A stretch of DNA of 20,778 nt from Bordetella parapertussis. GTDB lineage: Bacteria; Pseudomonadota; Gammaproteobacteria; Burkholderiales; SG8-41. How positions within the stretch are numbered: the first letter of the stretch is position 1; each line of letters opens with the position of its first letter. Shown here in pieces: positions 9,397 through 15,834 of the stretch. The stretch lies in NCBI GenBank assembly GCA_945870465.1, contig CAMBSS010000070.1, positions 1 through 20,778 of the forward strand. The letters are read 5' to 3'. The position numbers were made by a program, and so were the translations under genes. Below the pieces are notes generated by a model. It saw nothing but the letters and a program-made list of their open reading frames with translations, did not search any database and was not told where the DNA came from.

Positions 9397-10131
9397 ATGG
9401 CCGACTTCCCGTACCTGATCCTCATCGGCGCTTTTGCCGGCGGGCTGGTGTCGGGATTGACGGGGTTCGGCACCGGCATCACCGCGCTGCCTTTCTGGCT
9501 TGCCGCGACGACACCGCAACTCGCCGCACCGCTCGTCGTGGTCTGCTCGCTGGTCGCGCAGGTGCAGACCCTGCCGGCGATCTGGCATGCGATAGATTTC
9601 AAGCGCGTGCGGCCCTTCATCAGCGGCGGGCTGGCCGGCGTACCGCTTGGCGCGTTGCTGCTGTCCTACGTGTCCGCCGGCATGTTCAAGATCGGCGTCG
9701 GCGTTGTGCTCGTCGTTTACTGCAGCTACATGCTGATCGGCCAGGTGCGCCTGCAGTTGAAGTGGGGCGGGCGCATCGCCGACGGCGCGATCGGTTTTGG
9801 CGGCGGCATCATGGGCGGCTTGGCAGGGCTGTCGGGACCGCTGCCGACGATCTGGACCGGGCTCCGGGGCTGGGGCAAAGACGCCAAGCGCGGCGTTTTG
9901 CAGGCCTACAATTTTTCTATCCTGGTGCTCGCGCTGATCTTTCAAAGCGTCGCCGGGTTGATCACCCTTGAATTCGGACGCCTGTTTCTCATTACGTTGC
10001 CGGGCACGATCCTTGGTGCGTGGCTCGGACGGCTGCTCTACAACCGGCTTAACGACCGGCGTTTCGATACTATCGTGCTCGCTTTACTGTTGATCTCCGG
10101 CTTCTTGCTGCTGATTTCCTTCTTCCGCTGA
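9397..10131 (+). CDS. TauE/SafE-family membrane permease
   Basis: 244 residues, strongly hydrophobic with about 7-8 predicted membrane segments. The N-terminal signature GAFAGGLVSGLTGFGTGITALP and its internal repeat GFGGGIMGGLAGLSGPLPTIW are typical of the TauE/SafE (DUF81) family, linked elsewhere to export or uptake of sulfite, sulfoacetate and similar anions. The substrate cannot be read from sequence. It starts 7 bp after folB and its stop is 8 bp from the stop of the convergent xerD fragment at 10140, which suggests that fragment marks the original xerD-tauE boundary. Confidence 0.88.
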   Translation: MADFPYLILIGAFAGGLVSGLTGFGTGITALPFWLAATTPQLAAPLVVVCSLVAQVQTLPAIWHAIDFKRVRPFISGGLAGVPLGALLLSYVSAGMFKIGVGVVLVVYCSYMLIGQVRLQLKWGGRIADGAIGFGGGIMGGLAGLSGPLPTIWTGLRGWGKDAKRGVLQAYNFSILVLALIFQSVAGLITLEFGRLFLITLPGTILGAWLGRLLYNRLNDRRFDTIVLALLLISGFLLLISFFR

Positions 10132-10139
10132 CGCGGAAT

Positions 10140-10266
10140 TTATCCGCGCGGATGGTGCTTCGCGTGCAACTGCTTCAACCGTTCGCGCGCGACATGCGTG
10201 TAAATCTGCGTGGTTGAGATATCGGAGTGGCCCAGCAGTAATTGCACCACGCGCAGATCCGCGCCG
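10140..10266 (-). pseudogene. xerD 3'-end fragment, copy 1
   Basis: On the minus strand this encodes the last 41 codons of XerD (equivalent to residues 257-297, GADLRVVQ to HHPRG) with its own TAA. It includes the catalytic His269 and nucleophile Tyr279 equivalents but no start or upstream part. Upstream homology stops abruptly at 10266, 15 bp beyond the toxin stop. DNA from 10150 to 10266 matches copy 2 with one difference, yet differs from the intact xerD at many more positions, while the encoded residues are identical. Its position beside tauE suggests it is the original xerD terminus, displaced by insertions. Confidence 0.85.
10150..10266. repeat. 117-bp direct repeat, left copy
   Basis: Matches 10981-11097 base for base except G10181 versus T11012 (116 of 117). 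Together the copies flank the toxin-antitoxin module at a period of 831 bp. Identity ends sharply at both edges. Confidence 0.92.
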
Positions 10267-10280
10267 AAAGAATTCACGTG

Positions 10281-10607
10281 TTATCGGCGCGGCGACGCGC
10301 CGTCCGCAAGCGGATTGAAATACTGCCGGCGCTGATGCAGCACGCGCACCATCTGAATCCTGTCTCGGCGGGCGCGATAGACTATGGTGTATGGGTATTT
10401 CCCGACGACTTTATGGCGCGTGCCCTTGCGCACTCCTTCGGTACCGATCCAGGGATTTCTGCAAACCGCGTTCGCGGCAGCCTTGATTGCACCGAGCACC
10501 CGATCGGCCGTGGCGAGGCTGAATTGCGCGTAATGTTCTTCGATGGCGGCGATGTCCCGTACCGCCCGCGGTGAAAGGCTAAGCGGCCTGCTTGCGCTTG
10601 CCGGCAC
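10281..10607 (-). CDS. ParE/RelE-family toxin
   Basis: About 108 residues if translation starts at GTG 10607; the frame itself is open further upstream through the antitoxin. The core LSPRAVRDIAAIEEHYAQ, then NPWIGTEGVRKGTRH, then KYPYTIVYRARRDRIQMVRVLHQRRQY is the typical ParE/RelE fold, with the basic C-terminal strand VLHQRRQY. ParE members poison gyrase and RelE members cleave mRNA; sequence alone does not say which. It overlaps the antitoxin 3' end, the usual translational coupling. The start is uncertain because no ATG lies in the expected place. Its last codons form a perfect 7-bp hairpin, and a truncated xerD end follows 15 bp later. Confidence 0.82.
   Translation of the reverse strand: MPASASRPLSLSPRAVRDIAAIEEHYAQFSLATADRVLGAIKAAANAVCRNPWIGTEGVRKGTRHKVVGKYPYTIVYRARRDRIQMVRVLHQRRQYFNPLADGASPRR
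10285..10302. repeat. Perfect hairpin at the toxin 3' end
   Basis: Seven-base-pair GC stem (CGGCGCG) around a 4-base loop, within the last toxin codons and before its TAA. No T-run follows on the minus strand. It may protect the mRNA end or mark the cassette edge. Confidence 0.5.
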
Positions 10608-10836
10608 GGGTAGCCCGACGCTTCGCGATCTCCGCTTCGAGATCGGCCCAGCACATCTCTCGCCCCGAGTCCAATTCGGCAAGCCCCGCGTTGACCTGCT
10701 CGACAAGCCACTCCGTGTAATCCAGCCCATCTTTCAATACGAACGGCAACAGCTCATCGGGAGTGCGGCGTGAGTGGCGAGCGAGGCGCCGCAGACGCTT
10801 GAGTTGCGAGGCAGGAATGGAAAGTGGAGCGCTCAT
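10579..10836 (-). CDS. ParD/CopG-like antitoxin
   Basis: 85 residues from ATG 10836: MSAPLSIPASQLKRLRRLAR followed by HSRRTPDELLPFVLKDGLDY, consistent with a ribbon-helix-helix DNA-binding N-terminus. A ParE-binding-type tail follows, EQVNAGLAELDSGREMCWADLEAEI, ending in a basic stretch. Such antitoxins bind and neutralise the toxin and repress their own promoter. The frame also opens at TTG 10851, but the ATG is better supported. It is first in the pair and overlaps the toxin frame. Family assignment rests on pattern and context, so another RHH antitoxin class is possible. Confidence 0.75.
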   Translation of the reverse strand: MSAPLSIPASQLKRLRRLARHSRRTPDELLPFVLKDGLDYTEWLVEQVNAGLAELDSGREMCWADLEAEIAKRRATRAGKRKQAA

Positions 10837-10869
10837 AGTTTGCCGATTCAATGGCTATCTTACCGGTTT

Positions 10870-10875
10870 ATTCTA
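10870..10875 (-). promoter_or_regulatory. Possible -10 box of the toxin-antitoxin pair
   Basis: TAGAAT on the minus strand, 34 bp before the antitoxin ATG, in the most AT-rich part of the local spacer. The -35 is poor (TTCCGA at 16 bp). Confidence 0.35.
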
Positions 10876-10949
10876 CGATGGTTACGGCGGTTCGGAAAGT
10901 GGAAATTGCCAGCACTAAAGCTCCGTTTGCGCGTAAGCTGCGCCCCGTT

Positions 10950-10977
10950 TCACCCTTCTCGCCTCACTCCTCACCCT
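10950..10977. repeat. Degenerate heptanucleotide repeat abutting xerD copy 2
   Basis: Four 7-bp units, TCACCCT, TCTCGCC, TCACTCC and TCACCCT. The minus-strand stop codon and last glycine codon of xerD copy 2 lie inside this repeat. Confidence 0.65.
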
Positions 10978-11193
10978 CTTGGATGGTGCTTCGCGTGCAA
11001 CTGCTTCAACCTTTCGCGCGCGACATGCGTGTAAATCTGCGTGGTTGAGATATCGGAGTGGCCCAGCAGTAATTGCACCACGCGCAGATCCGCGCCGTGG
11101 TTCAGCAAATGGGTGGCGAATGCGTGGCGCAACGTGTGCGGCGACATTGGCTTGTGGAGTCCCGCGCGCGCGGCGTGGCGCTTCAGCGGGTGA
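10971..11193 (-). pseudogene. xerD 3'-end fragment, copy 2
   Basis: The minus strand encodes about 73 residues aligning with XerD 225-297. From [15 protein letters not shown] to HHPRG the protein is identical to the intact XerD, including the His243, Arg246, His269 and Tyr279 equivalents. Upstream, [15 protein letters not shown] differs from HLLKRYALLAGLAKP. My alignment counts about 16 differences in roughly 177 bp against intact xerD, all silent in the identical stretch. The frame can be read from a GTG at 11204 that overlaps the TGA of the Bug gene, so a coupled 77-residue peptide is conceivable but probably fortuitous. It lacks the N-terminal domain and Arg148/Lys172, so it cannot be an active recombinase. 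Confidence 0.85.
10981..11097. repeat. 117-bp direct repeat, right copy
   Basis: Partner of 10150-10266, with one mismatch. It lies wholly within xerD copy 2, which extends about 96 bp further in the XerD upstream direction. Confidence 0.92.
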
Positions 11194-11200
11194 AGGGACT

Positions 11201-12178
11201 TCACTGAACCGTCAGCCCCGCATCTTTCACGACCTTGACCCAGCGCGCATAGTCGCTGCGGATGCGTTCATTGAAGTTCGCCACGGTGCCACCGGTCGGC
11301 GCCATCCCCTGCGCTTCGAAAAACTTCTTTGCCTCGCTCGACTGCAGAATCCTGTTGACCTCGGCGTTGAGCGTCTGGATCACCCGCGCGGGCGTGCCGC
11401 GCGGCGCCATCAGGCCGTACCAGGTCACCAGCGTGTAACCCGGCATCGTCTCGGTAACGGTCGGCAGTTCAGGCACGGTGGGCCAGCGCGCCTCGCTCGT
11501 CACCGCCAGCGCCCGCAACCGTCCCGACTGAAAATGCTGCACGGTGCCGGGCAGGCTGCCGAGGATGAACGGGCACTGTCCGGAGAGCACGTCGATCATC
11601 GCAGCACCTGTACTCTTGTACGGCACGTGGATCATCTTGAGCTTTGCCATGCTGGCGAACCACTCGGTGCCGAGATGCGTGAATCCGCCGAGCCCCGTTG
11701 ACGCGTAGGCAAGCATGCCCGGCCTGGCGCGCGCGAACTCGATCAGCTCGGCAGTGGTTTTGGGTGTAAGCGAAGGATGCACCACCAGCACATGCGGCGA
11801 GTAGCCGAGCTCGATGATCGGCACGATCTCCTGCAGCGGATCGAACGAGAGCTTCTGCGTCGCCGGCGTCGCCGCGAAGCTGCCCGACATCGCCATAAGG
11901 GTGTAGCCGTCGGGGTTGGCCCTCGCGGTCAGCTCCATGCCGATGACGCCGGCCGCGCCGCCACGGTTGTCGACCACGAACTGCTGGCCAAGCGCCTCGG
12001 AGAGTTTCTGCGATATGGGACGCGCGGTGAGGTCGCTGCCGCCGCCTGGCGCGAACGGTACAATCACGCGTACCGGCTTCGATGGATAGGTTTGAGCGAC
12101 GGATGGCAGCGCGCACGACAACGCCCCGGCAAACGCGGCCACGGCGGCAAGCGCTACATTTCGGGCAAGGGGGGCCAT
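11201..12178 (-). CDS. Bug/TctC-family periplasmic solute-binding protein
   Basis: 325 residues from ATG 12178. The signal peptide [20 protein letters not shown] ends near SVAQ; then comes the typical mature start [20 protein letters not shown]. Other family features are [42 protein letters not shown] and the end [13 protein letters not shown], so it appears complete. Bug receptors bind carboxylates such as tricarboxylates, nicotinate or aromatic acids; the ligand is unknown here. No tripartite TctAB permease is nearby, which is common for Bug genes. It begins 46 bp after xerD and ends about 8 bp before the xerD copy 2 homology, so it looks inserted between two xerD ends. Upstream starts (ATG 12205, TTG 12223) are possible. 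Confidence 0.9.
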   Translation of the reverse strand: MAPLARNVALAAVAAFAGALSCALPSVAQTYPSKPVRVIVPFAPGGGSDLTARPISQKLSEALGQQFVVDNRGGAAGVIGMELTARANPDGYTLMAMSGSFAATPATQKLSFDPLQEIVPIIELGYSPHVLVVHPSLTPKTTAELIEFARARPGMLAYASTGLGGFTHLGTEWFASMAKLKMIHVPYKSTGAAMIDVLSGQCPFILGSLPGTVQHFQSGRLRALAVTSEARWPTVPELPTVTETMPGYTLVTWYGLMAPRGTPARVIQTLNAEVNRILQSSEAKKFFEAQGMAPTGGTVANFNERIRSDYARWVKVVKDAGLTVQ

Positions 12179-12224
12179 GCGTGCAGAATAGCACTTAAAG
12201 CGCATTTGGCAGTTCCGATTCAAT

Positions 12225-13118
12225 CTAGCCGCGTGGATGATGCTTCGCGTGCAGCTGCTTAAGGCGCTCGCGCGCGACGTGCGTGTAAATCTGCGTCGTC
12301 GAGATATCGGAGTGGCCCAGCAATAGCTGCACCACGCGCAGATCCGCGCCGTGATTCAGCAAATGGGTGGCGAATGCGTGGCGCAGCGTGTGGGGCGACA
12401 TTGGCTTGGCGAGACCCGCCAGCAGCGCGTAACGCTTCAATAGATGCCAGAACGCCTGGCGCGTCATCGCGGCGCCGCGGCTGGTGACGAACATCGCATC
12501 GGCCGCGCGCTTGTCGAGTATCTGCGGCCGCCCTTCCTGCAGATAGCGCTTGATCCAGTTCAGCGCTTCCTCGCCCAGCGGCACCAGCCTTTCTTTCGCG
12601 CCTTTACCGACTATGCGCACGACACCCATGTCCTGGCTGACTTGCGCGACCTTCAGCGTCACGAGTTCGGACACGCGCAGCCCGCTCGCATACAAAGTCT
12701 CGAGCATGGCGCGGTCACGCAGCCCCAGCGGGTCTTCGACGTTGGGCGCGGCAAGCAGCTTCTCGACCTCCTGCTCGGTCAGCGTCTTGGGCAGGCCGCG
12801 CGGCAGCTTGGGCGTGTCGATGTTCAGCGTGGGGTCGGCCGTGATCTTGCCCTGGCGCAGCGCGTATTGATAATAGCGTTTGAGGCTCGACAGCAGGCGG
12901 CTGGTGCTCGTGGCCTTGGCTTTGCCGGCGACGCGATGCGCAATGTACGTAAGCAGATCGCCGTGATTGGCGGCGAGCATAGCCTTGCCCAGCGTTTTAT
13001 CCAGCCAGGCTGCGAACTGCGTCAGATCGAGACGATAGCTGGCCAGCGTGTTGCGCGACAGGCCGTCTTCGAGCCACAGCGCATCGCAGAATTCATCGAG
13101 CCCGTTGTCATCCGGCAT
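12225..13118 (-). CDS. xerD: Site-specific tyrosine recombinase XerD
   Basis: 297 residues, full length. With XerC it resolves chromosome dimers at dif near the division septum. The N-terminal SAM-like domain (LDEFCDALWLEDGLSRNTLASY) is followed by the catalytic domain with R148 (SGLRVSEL), K172 (GKGAKERLVPLG), H243 and R246 ([12 protein letters not shown]), H269 (LLGHSDIST) and nucleophile Y279 (TQIYTHV). All six catalytic residues are present. It overlaps ogt by 11 bp, so the two are translationally coupled. Its 3' end is repeated twice downstream (10971-11193 and 10140-10266). No dif-like site was recognised in the window. Confidence 0.97.
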   Translation of the reverse strand: MPDDNGLDEFCDALWLEDGLSRNTLASYRLDLTQFAAWLDKTLGKAMLAANHGDLLTYIAHRVAGKAKATSTSRLLSSLKRYYQYALRQGKITADPTLNIDTPKLPRGLPKTLTEQEVEKLLAAPNVEDPLGLRDRAMLETLYASGLRVSELVTLKVAQVSQDMGVVRIVGKGAKERLVPLGEEALNWIKRYLQEGRPQILDKRAADAMFVTSRGAAMTRQAFWHLLKRYALLAGLAKPMSPHTLRHAFATHLLNHGADLRVVQLLLGHSDISTTQIYTHVARERLKQLHAKHHPRG

Positions 13119-13647
13119 TTTCGTGCTTCAACAACCATTGTTTAATCTGTATCGGTTCGCCGCCGCGCGCGTGCATGAAGCCGCCAATGCCGCCGCTCGC
13201 GACCACGCGATGGCAGGGGATGACGAGCGGGAGGCGGTTCGCGCCGCACGCGCCGCCGACCGGGCGCGGCGCGCTTTTCAGTTTCCGCGCCACGTCCATA
13301 TAGGTCAACGTTTTGCCGCTGGGGATGGCGTGGATCGCCTTCCACACACGTTGCTGGAACGCGGTGCCGCGGAATTCGAACGGCAAATCGAATTGAAACC
13401 CGGGATCGGCCAGATATCTTTCAAGCTGGCGGCAGACTTTCGCGGCGAGCTTGTTGGTCGGCTCTAGAGTCGCCACACCGCGCGGTAAATATTCAATGCG
13501 TGTTACGAGGTCGCCGGCGGCGCGGATGCCGAGCACCGCAAAAGGTGTGAAGAACTTGGCGTCGAACAGTTCGCCGGGTGCTGCGCGCTCAATCTTGATG
13601 CGGCTGTTCAATAGTCCCGGGATATTGACGCCATCACGCGGCAGCAT
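13108..13647 (-). CDS. ogt: Methylated-DNA--protein-cysteine methyltransferase
   Basis: 179 residues. A suicide repair protein that moves an alkyl group from O6-alkylguanine to its own cysteine. The C-terminal domain has the helix-turn-helix FQQRVWKAIHAIPSGKTLTY, the arginine-finger/ANR region GGACGANRLPLVI and the active site PCHRV with C145. The N-terminal domain is short and lacks the Ada-type zinc site, fitting the Ogt class. The ATG at 13647 follows an AAGGCGGAG ribosome site and overlaps the TRAP permease stop by 14 bp; the gene also overlaps xerD. The ogt-xerD pair looks like an old arrangement, with the TRAP genes placed upstream. Confidence 0.94.
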   Translation of the reverse strand: MLPRDGVNIPGLLNSRIKIERAAPGELFDAKFFTPFAVLGIRAAGDLVTRIEYLPRGVATLEPTNKLAAKVCRQLERYLADPGFQFDLPFEFRGTAFQQRVWKAIHAIPSGKTLTYMDVARKLKSAPRPVGGACGANRLPLVIPCHRVVASGGIGGFMHARGGEPIQIKQWLLKHENAG

Positions 13648-15742
13648 GCGCTCCGCCTTTGCGCAGCTTCTGCAGGATGATGACGATCACGATCAGCCCG
13701 ACGCCGATGTAATCGAGCATCGCCTTCGGATAGACGAGCGCGAGGCCGGCAATGATCAGCAGCCAGCGTTCGGGCGAGGTGGTCTTCTTGAACAACCACC
13801 CCTGAACGCCGGCGGCCAGCGCCGCGATGCCTATCATTGCCGTCACGCTGACCACCGCGATCTCGCCCCACGGTGCAACGGCGAGTTTCTTGAACGAACC
13901 CATCAGCAGCAGGCCAAGCCCCGCCGGATCGAGCACGAACATGAAGGGCACCAGGAAGGCCGGCATCGTGTACTTCCACGACTGCAACGTCGTCTTGTAC
14001 GGGTCGCCGCCGGTAATGGCGGCCGCGGCAAACGGCGACAGCGCGGTCGGCGGCGAGACTTCGGACAGCACGGCGTAATAAAAGATGAACATGTGCGCAG
14101 CATAGTCGGCAACGCCCAACTGCATCAATGCCGGCGCCGCGATGACGGCGCAAATGATGTAGCTCGCAGTGACGGGCACGGCCAGGCCGACGATCCACAC
14201 GATCAACGAAGTCATCACCGCGGTCAGCAGCAGCTTCACGTCATGCAACAGACTCGCCGTCTGCTCGACGCCCACTGCTCCCAGTGCGCTCATGATGAGG
14301 CTGGTGCCCGAATCCGCGTACTGCAGCACGATGGAACTGAATTTGAGGCCGAGGCCCGTCAGCGTCACCACGCCGACTATCAGGCCCGCCGCGGCACACG
14401 TCGCGCCCACGCTCAGCATGCCGACCGAGCCGGCTTCGAGCGCCTTGATGAGGCCGGAATTCCACAGCCCCGCGCCCAGCGGTTTTTTACCGCGCAGCAC
14501 ATCGTAGGGAATCAGCGCGCAATCGACGTGCAGGAAGCTGCTCGCGAACGCGACCACGGTCGCCCAGAACACCGACACCGCCGGTGAGAAGCCGATCACC
14601 ATGAAGAATATGATCGCAACCAGCGACAGAAAATGAAACCAGTAGTTGCGCGTCAGCATGCCTATCGTTGCATGTTTATCGATGACGACATTGGGCATGC
14701 CGAACTTGCGCGCGTCGATTTCGACCATCAGGAACAGCGCGAAGTAATACAAGAGCGTCGGTATCGTCGCCATCAATATGACGTCGAGATACGAGATATT
14801 GAGGAACTGCGCGATGAGGAACGCCGCGGCGCCCAGCACCGGCGGCGAGATGATGGCGCCAAGGCCGCCCGCGGCGAGCAGCCCGCCTGCGGCGTCTTTG
14901 CCGTAACCCGCTTTCACCAGCATCGGATAAGCGACCGTGCCCAGCGTCACCGTGGTCGCAACGCCGCTGCCCGACGGCCCACCCAGCAGGAAGGATGCGA
15001 GCACGATGGTGCGCCCGGCGCCGGTCGGCTTGCCGCCCATTGCCGCGAATGAAAAGTCGATGAAGAATTTGCCGGCGCCCGAATACTGCAGGAAGGCGCC
15101 GTAGATCGTGAACAGGATGATCAGCGACGACGACACGTCGATGGCGACGCCGAAGATGCCTTCGAGCGTCATGTACATATGGCCGACGATGCGGCCGGTG
15201 TCCATGCCGTAGTGCGTCCACGGCGGCGACAGATACTGGCCGACCACCGCATACGCGAGGAAGCCGATACAGATTGCCGGCATGATCCAGCCCGAAGTAC
15301 GGCGCGCCGCCTCCAGCACCAAAAGGATCAGGGCGATGCCGAGGATCTTGTCCCACATATTGGGGTCGATCGCGCGCTCGAGGAACGCGTCGCCGCCGAA
15401 CAGCATGTTACAAACGATCACCAGCGAAAAGAACGCCGCCAGCCAGTCCCACCAGCAGATGCGATGGCGAAAACGCTTCGCCACCGGGAACAGCAGGAAA
15501 CCGAGGAACAGGAGAAAAGCAACGTGGATGCCGCGCAGCACGTGCGTCGGCATGATGCCGTAGGCGGCATACAGGTGGAAGATCGACATGATCACCGCCA
15601 GCGCGGTGGCCATTATGCCCAGCGCGCCCGGCAGCTTGTTGATCGCGCCTTCTTCTTCTTCGATGTACTGCTCGGCCTTTTTGATTGCTTCGGCCGAAAC
15701 GACGGGGTCGTCGTGGCGCGGTTGCTGCGTGTTATCGCTCAT
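13634..15742 (-). CDS. TRAP transporter fused permease (4TM/12TM, TAXI type)
   Basis: 702 residues from ATG 15742, which follows a GGCGGAG ribosome site; the upstream frame to 15787 covers an intergenic hairpin and was rejected. A hydrophilic N-terminus (about 1-40) precedes the small DctQ-like four-helix part and the large DctM-like part with GGPSGSGVATTVTLGTVAYP, GGLGAIISPPVLGAAAFLI and the second repeat SEVSPPTALSPFAAAAITGG. Fusion of the two membrane subunits is normal for TAXI-type TRAP systems, which use a sodium or proton gradient for organic-acid uptake. The receptor gene lies just upstream. A hydrophobic tail of about 90 residues follows the DctM part. Substrate unknown. Confidence 0.93.
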   Translation of the reverse strand: MSDNTQQPRHDDPVVSAEAIKKAEQYIEEEEGAINKLPGALGIMATALAVIMSIFHLYAAYGIMPTHVLRGIHVAFLLFLGFLLFPVAKRFRHRICWWDWLAAFFSLVIVCNMLFGGDAFLERAIDPNMWDKILGIALILLVLEAARRTSGWIMPAICIGFLAYAVVGQYLSPPWTHYGMDTGRIVGHMYMTLEGIFGVAIDVSSSLIILFTIYGAFLQYSGAGKFFIDFSFAAMGGKPTGAGRTIVLASFLLGGPSGSGVATTVTLGTVAYPMLVKAGYGKDAAGGLLAAGGLGAIISPPVLGAAAFLIAQFLNISYLDVILMATIPTLLYYFALFLMVEIDARKFGMPNVVIDKHATIGMLTRNYWFHFLSLVAIIFFMVIGFSPAVSVFWATVVAFASSFLHVDCALIPYDVLRGKKPLGAGLWNSGLIKALEAGSVGMLSVGATCAAAGLIVGVVTLTGLGLKFSSIVLQYADSGTSLIMSALGAVGVEQTASLLHDVKLLLTAVMTSLIVWIVGLAVPVTASYIICAVIAAPALMQLGVADYAAHMFIFYYAVLSEVSPPTALSPFAAAAITGGDPYKTTLQSWKYTMPAFLVPFMFVLDPAGLGLLLMGSFKKLAVAPWGEIAVVSVTAMIGIAALAAGVQGWLFKKTTSPERWLLIIAGLALVYPKAMLDYIGVGLIVIVIILQKLRKGGAHAAA

Positions 15743-15766
15743 GTTCTCCGCCCACGAAGGATGAAG

Positions 15767-15820
15767 GCGGAAGGATGAACAGAGCACCAGAGCCTGGCGC
15801 TTGAGAATTCATCCTTCAGC
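15767..15820 (-). promoter_or_regulatory. Intergenic hairpin between the TAXI receptor and permease genes
   Basis: Arms at 15808-15820 and 15767-15779 pair over 13 bp with one mismatch around a 28-nt loop. A second copy of the right-arm core (GAAGGATGAA) at 15756-15765 could pair instead, closer to the permease ribosome site. It is placed to protect receptor mRNA or limit permease expression. Confidence 0.5.
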
Positions 15821-15834
15821 CTTACGTCTTGCGA

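Noticed and set aside
10285..10302. Integron attC site at the toxin end
   Set aside because: A hairpin exists but no RYYYAAC/GTTRRRY core pair flanks it, and the repeats are xerD coding sequence.
10971..11204. 77-residue XerD-like gene starting at GTG 11204
   Set aside because: It lacks the N-terminal domain and two catalytic residues, and the start overlaps the Bug stop by junction position; treated as a fragment, though coupled translation is possible.
12225..13118. dif site near xerD that might explain the insertions
   Set aside because: No 28-bp dif-like sequence with XerC/XerD half-sites was recognised in the window.
13451..14587. Long plus-strand frame opposite the TRAP permease
   Set aside because: Highly charged, His-rich composition typical of antisense translation; the TRAP permease motifs are on the minus strand.
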